Assembly: GCA_963969345.1 (NCBI GenBank)
Contig: OZ017766.1
Coordinates: 6,944,001-7,008,000, forward strand
DNA: 64,000 nucleotides
Source of the DNA: Turbatrix aceti
Taxonomy: Eukaryota > Nematoda > Chromadorea > Rhabditida > Panagrolaimidae
Direction: 5' to 3'
The notes beneath the pieces are model-generated. The model did not search any database. It saw only the letters and a program-made list of their open reading frames with translations, and had not been told where the DNA came from. Every line of letters starts with the position of its first letter. The stretch's first letter is position 1. The position numbers and the translations under genes were made by a program. Below are positions 1 through 12,654 of this stretch, one piece after another.

Positions 1-1466
1 ATCTCTGGGACATGCCTAAGCCTACCCAAGTGACCGTAAGCAAAAAACTCTATTACTGGCTTCAGGGCCTTTTTTTGAACACGACACCTTCAAAAAAATG
101 CACGCGCGCGCTCGATTGAGCAGAAATAAGGCGAAAGCGCATGCAGTGGGGTCGGTCTTTTTTTTGCGACCAATCCGACCACTGACATGGATGGCAACAA
201 CGAACGAATGGTTTTTGTCAAAAGAGTGCAAAAATCATTCGTTCATGCACCGGATACTTGAAATCTCCAAGTACTTCCAGCCCGTGGCAGACAGAGCGCG
301 TGAAGAACTTTACCTCAAGTATGTACACCCCCCGCGAATAAAGACGCCCAGGTGTTGTACCTGGACGCTTTTATTCGCAATAATAAAAACCGTGAGAACA
401 GGCACAAAAAACACACACCCTAGCTTTTGTCCTTTCCGCGGACGATCATAATTCTCATAATTCATGAATGACCGTTCCCAGCGTCGTTCACGGTGAAACC
501 ACAACCGTAAAGGTGTGAGGAGTCCAGTCCAATCCTACACCACCTTTGGGTCATAAAAAATGCAGCAAATGAATAATTCAGCAATTAAAAAAATACATTT
601 TTTCCGTCGTCTGTCGTGAATCGTGAACAACAGCTTTGTCCGACGACGTATAAAAATGTTATAGTATTATGTATAAAAAAATGACCATTCAAAAGAGCAA
701 TGGAGACCAGGTGTTTGTTTAGACAGACGTTGGACATGCATGCGTGCATTCGTGCACGGAAGGAAAGAGAAGAGACAGAATGTGTATACAAAACGGCAGC
801 CGGAGGCAAAAGAAAGGAAGAAAACTGCAAAAATGTCTCTTCGCCCCGACGGCAGCGGTACTATGCACAACTTGTGAAGGACCCTGCCCGCGGCGGCACT
901 CGCGGCGGGAGGGGGGCACAAATGATGGCAGCAGAGTCGCTGCCGTCGCCGTCGCCGTCGCCATCGTCATCCGACGATGAACGCGCAGACAAGGAGGCAA
1001 AAAAAGGCCGTTTCGCGCCCAAAAAAATATACAAGATGGATGGAAGAAAGAGCAATTGCAAGGAAATGCGCGCGTTTTGACGACAGATGCATTTATTCGA
1101 ACGAACCCAGAAAGATTTGATCTGGCACTATGGTAAACACAACTTCCGGCCACTCGGAAGGCCGAGGATTGTTATAGGTCTGTCAAGCACTCGACTTGAC
1201 GGCTTTCACTCACATCAACGAAGCAGCGCTAATCTCGACTTTTCACTACTCGTCCGCGCATCATCCTGCATGGCCACTTACCCAAGCAACGCCAAGCGAT
1301 TAGCGATTAGCGATGCTTCTAAGTGGTTGTACTCAAGTTTGCCTGACGGGTCTGTGCCATTCGGAAGCGATGAGCAATGGAAAACCCGGGTGAATTTCAA
1401 ATGAATAACATCCGCAACAACCAAAATCCTGAAAACCGTCTAAGGGGTTCACCAGAGGGTCGAGAG
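1..1466. other. No recognisable gene
   Basis: I see no exon set here with consistent coding frame and splice sites. Open frames exist on both strands at once around 700-1150, which points to GC-rich low-complexity DNA (Ser/Pro codon runs near 940-970) rather than a gene. The only structured element is the hairpin at 334-378. It could contain the upstream or downstream end of a gene outside the window. Confidence 0.5.
334..378. repeat. Short inverted repeat (hairpin)
   Basis: Two 20-nt arms, 334-353 and 359-378, pair at 17 of 20 positions around a 5-nt loop (354-358). The outer nine bases of each arm (GCGAATAAA and its complement) and the inner CCAGGT/ACCTGG are perfect. The mispairs lie in the middle. 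Function unknown; the stem is a little short for a typical miRNA precursor. Confidence 0.6.
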
Positions 1467-1934
1467 CAGGAATGGGCGAACGAACACGAACATTTTGTTA
1501 ATTGTGTTCGAAAAATCGAACGAACGCGAACATTTTTGTCAGTGTTCGCGAACGAACACGAACGAACAGATTTTTTTGCATATTTTGTACAAAATTTTGT
1601 CCAAACTGGGCATAAAAACGTAAACTTCGGTACTATGCGTTTTCACGTTTTTGGTGACAGTTTTCCTACACTTTTTATTGCCGAAGGCAATTGACACTAT
1701 TTGTCATTTTTGGAAAAATAACATCAATTTCGGCACCATTAAACTGATTTTACATAAATTTTTGTTCGTTTTATCTGTTCGGAAAATTTATATTCGTTCG
1801 CGAACGAAGCAAATCTGTTTTCGAACGAACACGAACGCAAAAATTTGAATTTGTTCGCAAACGAACTCGAATTTTTGCGAACAATTTCAAATGTTCGCAA
1901 AAAAAAACAACCCACAAACGTTCGCCCATCCCTG
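1467..1934. mobile_element. Non-autonomous hAT-type MITE, copy 1 (468 bp)
   Basis: The element begins CAGGAATGGGCGAACG and ends CGTTCGCCCATCCCTG, so the termini are inverted repeats of the CAGGG...CCCTG kind typical of hAT transposons. It is flanked by a perfect 8-bp direct repeat GTCGAGAG at 1459-1466 and 1935-1942, the expected hAT target duplication. The interior is full of GTTCG/CGAAC words and has no transposase frame. The same family recurs at 22279-22696. Confidence 0.9.
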
Positions 1935-2319
1935 GTCGAGAGTGACTCGGTAAGGTGTACTACGTAAGCACATTAGCCTGAGGCAACTCGCAACCCACTC
2001 AGTCGACCGACCGATGCTCAGTCAGTCAGTGCGCAAACAGTGGGAAAGCATAGTAGCATAAAAGAAGCTCGAATTGACACTTGGGTAACTAACACAACTC
2101 ACGCTCCATAAGATGTGACCAGACCTATAGAACTAGGACTACTTATCGAGATTCTATAAGATGTATTTGCACGACTGGATTGACGCGCGATTCGCGCGTG
2201 GCTGGTTGCAGGAGTAGCATTCGTTCACATTCACACCTGAGACCTGTGTGGACTTTGGTGACGTCGGAAACACTTTAGAGGCCTAGGAACAAATACGGTT
2301 CATCACGGGGTCCCGAGAG

Positions 2320-2720
2320 CAGGGCGGGGTGAACGTTCGCAAACAAATTTTAATTTTTTGTGTTCGTATTCGTTTGCGAACACTTTTAAAAAAATATTAT
2401 TTGTTCAATTTCGTTCACAAAAAATTTTTTTTTGAAAAGATGAAACGAACAAAAATTGACTAAAATTATTAATAAAAAAATAAAAATGTGTATAAAAACT
2501 GTTATTCAAAACAAAAAAAACGTGAAATTCTCAGTTTTTCGTTTTTTTTACTCGGGGGAACAAAAATTCGCACGATTGATAAAAAAATATGTTCGATGAA
2601 TTTTTTGAACAAAATTAAAAATATCGTTCGTGTTGTTTGCAAACAAAAAAATGTTCGCGTTCGTTTGATTTTTTGAATAAAATTTAAAAAAAATTGTTCG
2701 TGTTCGTCCACAAACAAAAA
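2320..2720. mobile_element. Partial relative of the hAT-type MITE
   Basis: It starts CAGGGCGGGGTGAACGTTCG, close to the terminus of the element at 1467, and has the same GTTCG-rich interior and A/T-rich body. No matching right terminus (…CCCTG) or 8-bp duplication is visible, so this looks like a truncated or decayed copy. The right limit is approximate. Confidence 0.45.
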
Positions 2721-4342
2721 AAAGACAACCGAAGTCCAATTTTTAATTCTTGCATCGATCGCAAAAATCGGAATTTGCAATTGAAATGGCAAAAGCCGCA
2801 TTATCAAGGCAAAAGGCTAAAGGCTCAGGGATCATATATCATCACGGGTTGATGGTTGTCTGGTCGGCCGATCTGTCATGCCTGGTAACGGGATGGATTA
2901 ACTCTATGTAACCACCGCGCTCACCTCACCTCACCTCACCGCCTCCTCATTTGAGTCCCGTCAACAGCGACGATCAATCAAAATCAAAATCACGAAAGAG
3001 GGCAAATGCCAATAAAAACCGATTACATTATGACAACCGCGTTTTTTTATTTACGATAACAAAAAAAATATCATACGTATGTATGTATAATAACAACCGG
3101 CAAAACAAGATATTATCCAGGAGCGTTGTCGTCGTCGTTCGACGACAATTATTTTTATTTATGTATGTACGAGTGTATATGTATCACCGCCCTGTTGCAG
3201 CACGTGAGGAACAAGTTTACTCACGTTTTGACACTCAAAAAAGGCATTGCATTCATTGTCCGTCTTTTTTTTGGGGAGGGGGGTGCTCCTGTTTTGAATC
3301 CCACAATTCAGAAAAAAATGAGATTTGTTTGTTGTAGGTTTCATTGAAGGAAGGCGAAAACGTACAAATTTCAAAAAAAGTATTCAACCGCGGTTTTTGA
3401 AAACTTTTTTTTTGAAACGAGTCCAGTAAGTCACTCACCTGGCCGTTGTCGTCAATTTGTTGCGATAGCACAGATATGGACTCGGCCGGGCCCCGGGGTG
3501 ATTGATTGATTGATGGATGGATCGATGATCTGTCGACACCCTGGGAGACCCGGTGTGCCGAAAGTGTCAACAATCGCCGCAAAAAAACAACATCTAAGAT
3601 TAGTAGCCAACTAATAAATATCTGCCATCGGATATCTGTCAAAAATGAATCCGTCAATCAAAACTGGAAAAAACAAACGTTAGCCCAAAAAAGCCACCCG
3701 TTTGCGTTCGTATGGGGACCGCACGCACCGATGTCCAAACCGACGAAAAAATGATCGTAAAACCAAACCGACCGAAAACTGATAGTTTTAACGATTTGAA
3801 AAAAAAATTATACGATACAAATTGATAATTGTGATGCGTGTTCACGAAAAACAAGAAAAACAGGACGCATAACCTGCATTCCAGACAGGATCACAAAATT
3901 CCAATCAGGACACGATAAGACCGTTACTAAAACCATAATATAATACTTTTACGATATTTTTTTCAACTTTTATCGTGAAAACGAAAAATAATACACTCGC
4001 GTTCAAATTACAGTACTTTTGCAATACTTTTGTACAACTTTTAGCACGAAAATGAAAAGTTACACTTTTGCATTGCATTGCCGCAGGATGCATTGCCGCA
4101 TTCCAGGCAAGATCATAAAATTCCAGTCAGGACATTATGAACCCGTTATTTCCGTATCCTTTCCCTTTTTCTTTTGTTCGCAAAAAGGCGACTTATGCAA
4201 TCCTAGAATTTTGATGAAAAACAAAAGGATTTTATTGTTATACAATAGAATTTCCCAAAAGACAATCCATGGGTGTCAAAATTACAGAAGGCACGGTACG
4301 GCGCAAGCTGTGCGTTGGATGCCACACAAAACAGATTGTGGA
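2721..4342. other. Intergenic DNA downstream of the RBR gene
   Basis: No gene recognised. CTCAC repeats lie near 2920-2940, and a degenerate direct repeat at 3876-4150 is listed separately. A minus-strand AATAAA (complement at about 4231-4236), about 110 nt beyond the RBR stop, is the likely poly(A) signal of that gene. Confidence 0.5.
3876..4150. repeat. Degenerate direct repeat
   Basis: Positions 3876-3926 and 4098-4150 share a roughly 50-bp segment starting GCATTCCAG and containing CAGGA...AAAATTCCA.TCAGGACA. The intervening DNA also shows echoing TACTTTTnCnATA words, so this may be two units of a decayed tandem duplication about 220 bp apart. Confidence 0.5.
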
Positions 4343-5932
4343 TCACATTCGAAGACTCGCGATGCGTTGGGCTTCCCTGACTGCGGGATCCTCGTTCTGG
4401 CCACACTGGCCTTGTTTGAAGTGGGCGTAGGTATTCGTTTCCGGCAGTTGAACGCCGCAGATGTAGCAAAAGTGGGTGCCGCACATGGTGCATCTCACGT
4501 GGTTGCAACCGTCTGACTTCAGAATGCGTGCCGGGCATTTGGGGCACTTGCGAGTCGTGATTTCGCTCATTTGGTACTCGCTGCAAAAAAATTTGTTAAA
4601 ATTTTTTTAAATTGAAACATAAAAATTAAATTAAAAATTTAAATGAAAAATTTTTTAATGCTAATATTTTTAATTTTTTTAAATTTTTTAAATTTCAAAT
4701 TTTTTTGAAAGCAAAATAAAAAAAAATAGTTTAATTTATAAAATAAACAAAAAAAACGAACATCGTTTGGGCAGATTTTGCCTGCGCGGTGCGAATACGA
4801 AGTTCATCGAGGTAGGTAGTGACTTCTGCGCAGGTTCGGGTCTGATGGACGTTATCGTAAGGCCGGTAGCAGGCAGAGCACTGGTCAAAGTTGCACGACC
4901 CACAGACAAAATGGCCGCAGTCGTCGGCGACGAACTCTTCGGCACAGTTGATGCAACGAACGTAATCCGGCATCGCGGCGTCCACGATGCACCGGCGCTG
5001 CATCTGACGCATGAGGGATTCCATTTTTTCGTCGTCGACGCAGCGGAAGTATTTTGCTGAAAAAAACAGGTGTGGAAACGCCAAAATTCGCTTAAAATTG
5101 GTAAACTCACAGATGAGGACAACATTTTTGCATTCGTAGGGACAATCCATGCCGATGCCGCCACGAGCGACGCCATGGGCATCTGCCGTGTGGGCCCATT
5201 TTCGGAAGCAGGGAATGCAAGTCGAGTGCTTTTCGGGAGACTCGTTGTCGCCGAAGTAATCCGAACAGGTGACTCTGCCGGTGTTGACAAACTGCTCGGT
5301 CAGGCAGATCGGACATTCGTACTTCTCGTCGCCATAATCCAAAAAGGCGTCGTCCTCATCATCGCTTTCGATTTTGGGTTTTCTGAAAAAAAAGAAAGTT
5401 TTATGGAATTTTCAAAAAAACCGCCGAAATAACAAGCTTGTGTTTTTTCGTGGTAGAACCCGTTTTCACGCTGTTGTGTTTTTCATTTCGGGCATTTCTG
5501 GAAGAAATAAATAATAATTTTGTATTTATGACGGTAAATTATATTTTAAAAAAATCAAAAAAAAATTATTTATAAAAAAATTTAATTTTAAAAAACCCGT
5601 CAAAAAACGAACTTGAATTTTTTCGGGATGATAACTTGTTTTACGGTGTTTTCTTCATTTCGAGCATTTCTGGAAAATTTGTGGATGTTTACAAAAATAA
5701 ATGTTGCATAAAAACCCACCTTTGACGCCCAGAAGTGGAATTCCGGATGTCGGACAGTTGTGCTTCACTAAAAAACTATTGAACACTGCAATTTTTCTTG
5801 GAAAGAAACGATAAACCTTAATGACGGATTGTAAATATGGACAAGGTTGGCAAGAAAGTTGCTCTCTAAAAACATGATTTTAGTACATCATAAAATGATC
5901 AAAAGCTAAAACTTACGCGTAGCTGGATCCAT
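4343..5932 (-). CDS. RBR-type (RING-IBR-RING) E3 ubiquitin ligase
   Basis: RBR ligases take ubiquitin from an E2 onto a cysteine of their second RING and pass it to a substrate. Exons (minus): 5917-5932, 5720-5767, one of two microexons (5645-5669 or 5470-5497), 5111-5382, 4762-5056, 4343-4580, giving about 298 aa. RING1 starts at CPICL (residue ~53). An IBR follows with CINC, CGSC and CSAC pairs (~130-195). RING2 has CPKC, then DGCNHVRC, whose first Cys is the expected catalytic residue (~244), and CGTHFCYIC. A later His and Cys complete the zinc site. The start exon holds only 16 coding bases. With either microexon the whole model is an integer number of codons; with both it shifts frame. 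I cannot assign a specific orthologue. Confidence 0.85.
5470..5669 (-). other. Tandem pair of microexons, possibly mutually exclusive
   Basis: Microexon A (5645-5669, 25 nt) and B (5470-5497, 28 nt) are near-copies, both beginning AAATGC.CGAAATGAA after a TTCCAG or TTTTCCAG acceptor. A is followed by GTAAAA and B by GTGAAA. Each enters in phase 1 and leaves in phase 2, so either one joins exon 2 to the RING1 exon in frame (encoding EMLEMKKTP or EMPEMKNTTA), but both together would shift frame. Confidence 0.55.
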
Positions 5933-8255
5933 AGCAATCAGAGATGGCTAAAAAAGCGAATAAACTATCAATTTACAAAAAAAAGCGCGAAATGTGCAGT
6001 GCGCGTAACAAAAAAGTTGTTTGCTGCTTTGTTTGTCAAAAACTCACAAAAACAAATGGAACAAAATTCTTGTTGCCCGCGTTTACTTTTTCTCTTTTAC
6101 GGCAAAGGAAATCTGAAACGGATTATTTGGCTGCTTCAGGTGTAAAATCAATGATGTTGAAAAGAAGGAAGAGTGAACGTTGTCTGTTTTGCTGATAAAA
6201 AATACATTTGTGTGCAAATTGCGATATTTGTTGTCAAATTGCGATATTTTGGGGATAAATTGCTCCGACTTTGTATAAATGTGCTTTGTGGTATATCATA
6301 AATCTTTGTGGTCATGTACAGGGCTGTCAGAAAGCCGACCTGGACCCGAAACCCGAAAAAAACCCAAAAAAAGATTTTTTTTTTGTTAAAAAACTCCAAA
6401 TTCGAAAAAAAACATAAAGGCAACTGAGAGGCTTTTGAAACGAAAATATGGTTTTATAAAAGGTTTTGGGGAAATTTTTTTCATTTGTGACCATTTTTTG
6501 GGATTTTCTGATACCCAAACCCGAAATTTTCGTGTCGGGACAGGTATGCGCCTGTTTGGTATGGTCTAGAAACGATTTTTTACAGTACGCAAAAAAAATT
6601 GATTCAATGCTCATTTCCGTGTTTTTGGGACCGGGCCGGGTCTGTTCATGTATATATTTTCATCTCCATCCGTAAAAAAGGAATGGTTCAAGTGGTCATC
6701 ATGCGTGTGCGCAGAGTTCGGTGAAGAATTCGAATCGGTCTTCCATTGATCTTACGGACGACCGACGACGACGTCATATAAAATAGCAAAAAGCAAGTCA
6801 AAGAATTAAGTGATGCATTTTTATTTATTTCTTCTGGCTGACTGATGACAAAGACACACCTGCCTGCCCCAATGTGGAGGCGAGAGAAAAAGAAGAAGAC
6901 TCGATTAAACCATAGCAAAACAAAACAAAACCCTGCATGGCCGGTGTGAGGAATGAGTAATCGTCTCGTCAGCCAGCCAGCCAGCCTCCATCATCATCCA
7001 TGACACACTGCGATCAGCATTTTTTCCTTTTTTTTCTGATTCACGCTTTTTTTCGCCCGGGGGGAAAGGGTTCGTTCGATTTTTTTGTTGGTGTTGTTTT
7101 TGCACTAACAATGCTATCGATCTCCAGACCCAACATGCCTCCAGGCTGACTGGCTTTCCGCTGGATAACACGTCGGGAATGCGTTAGTGAACATTTTGGA
7201 TATTTTTCATGAAAGTTTGCCTAGATGTAGATTTTACTGTTACGGTAGTTGGAAATAGCATTTTAGCCATTTTTGTCCATTTTTGGCACGTTTTTAGGTA
7301 AAAAATTACGGTACTATGAAAGCCAAGGTAAAAATTTATTGACATGATTTTTTGTGGAAAATTAAAGAAAAATATTAAAAATTAGGGGAACTACGCGTAG
7401 TACTACGTTGAAAAATGCCGAAACAAGTGTTGCATTGTGAACATTTTTGAAATGCAATTTTCGGCATTTTTCAAGGTGATAACGCTATATTTTTACATTT
7501 TTTTCGCATTCTCCATCAAAAATCACGTATTTCAATTTGTACCCTGGTTTTGAAAATGCCGTACTTTTTTAGTTAGAACGTGCCAAAAATCGTCAAAAAT
7601 GGTAAAAACGCATTTCCGTCATTTTTTTATCTGTACGATCAATATTTTACTGATTGCTTCATTTCAGTTCTAAATAGAAAAAAACTGGCGTTTTCGACTG
7701 CATTTTAGATTTTTTTTTAGAAAAAAATTACATTTTTTTAAAAATTGCGCATCTCAAAGACCAACTTTTTCTTGTAAAAGCTACTTTTTGGCAAACTTTT
7801 ATGAAGAATTTCAAAAATGTTTATTGACACATTCCTTTGGCTGACACCTCATGACAGCCGCCAGACAGTCAGTCTAGTCTCGGGATCTGTTCAGCGAAGA
7901 ATTGAAGAATTTTTTCATGGCATTGTGTCCCCAACTCGCGCGTGTCGCGTAATTGAATAATGATCGGTGGCCATCGACTCACAAATTTTCGTGGTTGTCG
8001 GTTGGTGTTTCTCTTTTATATTTTTTTTATTCACGTTCACGCACAGGAGATCCGATCCGTCACTTGTTGGATATTTTTTGTTCTTGTTCCGTCGATCGAT
8101 GATTCGATTCGATTTTCGTAGAGCGAGCAACAAAAAAAAAGAGAGATTGCAGGGGACGAGCTGCGCCGTGTGGATGAGTCAACTCTCTCCCAGTTGACTG
8201 CCGACGATCACGATCACGATCACGACGACAAAGACGATATCGGTGATCGAGTGAA
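5933..8255. other. Divergent intergenic region between RBR and Cbl genes
   Basis: No gene recognised. It holds CCCGAAACCCGA-type repeat sequence around 6330-6640 and one foldback repeat (7230-7630). It must include the promoters of the two divergently transcribed neighbours. Confidence 0.5.
7230..7630. repeat. Palindromic foldback repeat, copy 1
   Basis: The two halves are inverted copies: TTGGCACGTTTTTAGG.AAAAAATTACGG... on the left reappears as ...CCGTACTTTTTTAGTTAGAACGTGCCAA on the right. They meet near 7440-7470 at TGCCGAAAC...TTTTCGGCA. Related copies lie at 11670-12030, 18640-19380 and 19380-19730. There is no coding capacity; it is MITE-like. Limits are approximate. Confidence 0.75.
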
Positions 8256-11200
8256 ATGTCAAACTTTGCGTCAAACCTATTCACTCGTCTCCACGACATG
8301 GTCTCCGGTCCAGGTGGCAGCATGGTCTCCAACGTCATGGATCTCGTCCATTCACCACCCGACTCATCCATGTCATCGGTGCCGGTTGTCAGCAACGCAG
8401 AAGACCGTCGACTGCTCGAAAAGACGTACAAACACATGGAGAGCGTGCTTCGATCGTGTCAGCAACCAAAACTCAACCTAAAATCTTCGCCACCCTTTTT
8501 GCTGGATATTTTGCCTGCTATCTGTCAGCTGCTGAATCAGATATTTCTCGTCGATCCGGATGTTCTGCAGACAAATGAGTATCTGCGAATTTTTGTTGGC
8601 AATTTGCTTGCAAAGTCTAGGGAGGTGGGTTTTTTTGGATTTTAGGGGTTTTTTGGGGTGTTACGATGGTTTTTTTGTCGTTTACGATAGGATTTTTGAT
8701 GAGTACGACATGTTTTTGCACTTTTGTACCGATTACGATAGGTTTTTTCCTTTTCGACAGAATTTATGTTTTTTGGGGTGTTACGATAGTTTTTTTTGTT
8801 TTTTTGTCCTTTACGATAGTTTTTTGATGAATACGATATTTATTAGTTTTTTTTCTGAAAACTACGATAGATTTTTTTGTTTACGATAGAATTCAGGCTT
8901 TTTTGAGCTTTACGATAGATTTCGTGTTTTCTTTGGTGTTTACGATAGATTTTTTCACTTTCTTGACGGTTACGGTACATTTTTTGGAGTATACGATATT
9001 GTTTGTGCTTTTTTGATGCTTACGATACATTTTTTGCTTTTTTGCAGCGATTACGATAGATTTTATGTTTTCTTAGCATTTGTGAAAAATTTTTTGTGCG
9101 TTTGCGATATTTTTTGATTCTTTGACCTTTACGATTTTTCGGTTTATTTGTGTTTACGATAACTTTTTTTTGACGTTTACGATAGGTTTCTGATTTTTTG
9201 ACGGTTTCGATAATTTTTTGCTTTTTTGTTACGCTTACTATTATTTTTTTGTTTTTTTGTAGCGATAACGATAGAATTTAGGCCTTTTTGATCTTTAGGC
9301 CAAATTTTGTGCCTTTTTGACGTTTACGATAGAATTTAGGCTTTTTTTTATGTTTTCGACAAATTTTGCGCCTTTTTTTGGCATCTACATTTTTTTTTTA
9401 ATTTCCAGGTCGGCCGACTCTTCCGAAATTCAGACATTTTCGTGGAAGACAGCTCATCGAGGAGCGAATTGTCCGTCTACTCACTCGTGTTCAGTCACAT
9501 GCTTTTTGAGCTCAAAGCTGAGTTTCCAGACAAGAAATTTATTAGCAGCAGATTTAGGATAACAAAAAAGGATGCTGCTGAGTTTTGGAATTCTCGATTT
9601 GGTGATCGGTTCGTTTTTTGGCATTTTTTTGTATTTTTCATCCTTTACGGGCATTTTTTCAGAGCAATCGTGCCCTGGGACGAATTCCGAACTGAGCTTG
9701 GCAAAGTCCACACTTTGCAAATCGGAGTTCAGACATCCGCACTCCTGCAGACGATTGATTTGTCCAAAAACAATTACATCAGCAATTTTGAATTCGACGT
9801 TTTTACGCGTCTTTTTCATCCGTGGACTACGATCGTTCAGAACTGGGAGTGTCTGGCCGTGACTCATCCCGCGTACATGTCCTTCATCACGTACGAAGAA
9901 GTGAAGCGAAAACTTCAGAGATTCACGAAAAAACCGGGAGCGTATGTTTTTCGGCTTTCCTGCACCCGACTCGGGCAGTGGGCCATTGGATACGTCGGCA
10001 AGGATCACAAGATCTACCAGACCATCCCGCAGAACAAATCTCTCGTCCAGAGTTTGGTTGAAGGGCATCGAGATGGATTGTGAGTTTTTTTTGAGTTATA
10101 AAACATTTTTTTGTACAAATTAGTCCTAAAATTAACAAAAATACCCTTTTTCGTGAAAATTAGGCCTAAAAATAACAACAATTCACAAAATTAGGCCTAA
10201 AAGTTTCTTTCGCACAAATTAGGCCTAAAAATAACAAGAAATACCTTTTTTCGTTGAAATAGGCCTAAAAATAACAAAAATTATCTTTTTCGTGAAAATA
10301 AAACCTAAAAATTTCCAGTTACCTCTTTCCAATGGGCAAAGACCGTAATGTGGACCTATCCTACATGATGTCGACCAGTGTGACCCAAGATCGAATGAAA
10401 GTATCCCCCGAGCAGTACCAGATCTACTGCGAGATGGGAACAACCTTCGAGCTCTGCAAAATCTGCGACGAACGTGACAAAGACGTCAAACTCGAGCCCT
10501 GTGGTCATCTTTTGTGCCGTGCGTGTCTCGTCACCTGGCAGCAATCAGAAGGCGACAAATCGTGCCCTTTTTGTCGCTGCGAGATCAAGGGTTGCGAAAA
10601 GATCCTAATCGAGACGTTCCGGCCTGCCAGAAATGCTCTTGAGCCAAATGATTCACCGAACTCGACGCCGAATAGTAGTCGGGTGTCCTGGAACGATTCT
10701 GAACGTGCCGAAGCTTCGGTCAACGGTCACGCACCGCCGATACCCCCAAAACGGTAGGTTTTTGTGATTTTTGAAAAGTTATTCACAGTATTTGATCCGC
10801 AAATTAGTTTTTTTCACTTTTTTGATCAGTTTTGATATATCTGACAATTTTGTTACATTTTGTAGCATCGAAAACCCAGGAAAGCCTAAAAACTGCAAAA
10901 AATATCGTTTTTTAGAAAAAAAATATCGTAAAACTTGTGCATCGTAAAAAAGTAACAAAATTCAAAGCAAAAAATGTTACTTCTGATGTTCATAGTTTCG
11001 CAGCGAAAATTTCAAAACTGTGGTTACATTTTCGTTGTAAGATAACTTTTTTTACTATTTCAAATATTATTCACGTTTTTTACCTGAAAATCGTTTTTTT
11101 TTAATTTTTTTTTCAGAGTCCTCCCGAAAATGGTTGCCCAAATTTCTCCTCCAAAAGAACAGGCACCACCCACTCCGCCATCAACGACGACGATTCCCAG

Positions 11201-11315
11201 CATCCCGCCCCGCAAAAACGCTCCCGAAAGCGCGGTCATCCTCAACAACATCCTTTCGGAACTCGCCACCCTCGACCTGTCGGCGTCACCGACAGCGCCA
11301 TCATCCAAAGCCTAA
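8256..11315 (+). CDS. sli-1: Cbl-family E3 ubiquitin ligase (SLI-1-like)
   Basis: Cbl proteins bind phosphotyrosine on activated receptor kinases and ubiquitinate them, damping EGFR-type signalling. Exons: 8256-8624, 9409-9608, 9663-10079, 10319-10753, 11117-11315; 539 aa, all phases consistent. The four-helix bundle comes first (ending near LLAKSRE), then the EF-hand part ([21 protein letters not shown]) and the divergent SH2 ([20 protein letters not shown]). A linker with [11 protein letters not shown] precedes a C3HC4 RING (CKIC...CGHLLC..C...CPFCRC, ~374-413). The C-terminus is short with SH3-type motifs PPIPPKR and IPSIPPRK and no UBA domain. Intron 1 is a degenerate tandem repeat. The start chosen is the first ATG opening the conserved frame. 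Confidence 0.95.
8640..9360. repeat. Degenerate minisatellite filling Cbl intron 1
   Basis: About 20 imperfect units, spaced roughly 30-40 bp, share the core TTTACGATAGATTTTTT (variants GATTACGATAGG, CTTACGATACAT). They fill almost the whole intron between donor 8625 and acceptor 9408. Confidence 0.75.
10865..11050 (+). repeat. Intronic dispersed repeat, copy in Cbl intron 4
   Basis: It contains AAATATCGTAAAACTTG, ATCGTAAAAAAGTAACAAAAT, AAAAAATGTTACTTCTGA and ATAGTTTCGCAGCGAAAA in order. The same order appears at 13225-13430 (same strand) and, inverted, at 57190-57400. A short piece lies near 43700-43765. Confidence 0.7.
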
Positions 11316-12654
11316 ATATCTATTTAGCAGCAACCAGCTGTAGTCAGCAGCCATACGAGTCACAATACGCTTTTTTTTTCAAGATTTTTCGCATTTTTGG
11401 ATGCTCCGGCACCGGCATAGGTACGCGGGCGGCTTTTCAACTATACCTATGCATAATCAGGCTCCGGCGTGGCATCGGAACCACGCCTGCCTCTGTAATT
11501 TTGAAGATTTTTCCCCCCATCACGTGTATTTCATTTTGCATCTTGTCAAGGATAAAGTTAATAGGAGCTTACGAAGATGGAAATGAAGGGGTTACAATTG
11601 CAATTGTTTTTTGGCGGCTGGGATGCGGAATTTTGAAAAAAGGTCATTTATAAAAATAAAAATAAAAAAAATTGACGGAATGAAAACGCGTTTTTGCCAT
11701 TTTTGACGATTTTTGGCACGTTGTTAAAAAATTACGGCATTCCCAAATCCGGGGTACAAATTGATGGACGTGATTTTTGATCGAGAATCCGAGAAAAATA
11801 TAAAAATAAAGGTTTTTACCTTGAAAATGCCGAAACGTGAACATTTTTTAAATGCGATTTTCGGCATTTTTCAAGGTGGTAACCCTATATTTTTATATTT
11901 TTCTCAAATTCTTCATCAAACATCACGTTGATCAATGTGCATCCCAGCTTTGGGAATGCCGTAATTTTTTACCTACAACGCACCAAAAATCGTCAAAAAA
12001 AGCAAAAAAACGATTTTAGGCGATCGTGATTTCCAAACACACTTCACATCAGAATTTCATGAACAATTTCCTAAATGCTCAGTAACATATTTCATGTGAA
12101 CCTGAAATGAATGAATCAGTGTAATATTGATCGTTCAGGTAAAAAAAATGAGCCATTGTTGATCAAAAAACCTTGGAAACAAACAAAGTTGATGAAACTC
12201 AAGGCGCAGCCGGCACCGCAGCTTGCCCGCAGCTGAAGCTTTTTTTTGCAACTCGTTCACGTGGTTCTTTTTTTCCTTGGTTCTCCAGCGACTCAGTTTT
12301 GTTGTTTTTTTGCGTTGTTCCATTGGTTGGAGTTCTCGCATCACGTACCCGGCTCGGTGTCTGTTATCATGACATGTTGCATGCATGCAAGGATGATGTT
12401 TACGAGAGAGACGATTTTTCGGTGTCTGCCGATTTGCGTGTCTTTGCGTGTTTACGAGTTTCACGGGTTTCAATTTTTTACCCACCGGCGTAACGCCGGC
12501 TGTGGTTGCATTGCGCTCGCGGTCGAGGTTATCTGCTTGCTGTAAGAAATTTTTTATTTACACAATTTTCGAAATTTCATTTTTTTTAGCTGTTTTTGTG
12601 TGTCAATTAATCCTAAATCACATCCAAATCCTGTATCACCATATCGCGTATTCT
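11316..12654. other. Intergenic DNA between Cbl and TBC genes
   Basis: No gene recognised. Two small inverted repeats lie at 11413-11441 (GCATAGGTA/TACCTATGC arms) and near 11465-11490 (GGCGTGG/CCACGCC arms). A foldback repeat copy occupies about 11670-12030. The last 500 bp should hold the TBC gene promoter. Confidence 0.5.
11670..12030. repeat. Palindromic foldback repeat, copy 2
   Basis: The left half (GACGATTTTTGGCACG, AATTACGGCATTCCCAAA, GGGGTACAAATTGATGGACG) is mirrored by the right half (CACGTTGATCAATGTGCATC, TTTGGGAATGCCGTAATT, ACGCACCAAAAATCGTC). Arms are about 150 bp with a centre near 11835-11860. Confidence 0.8.
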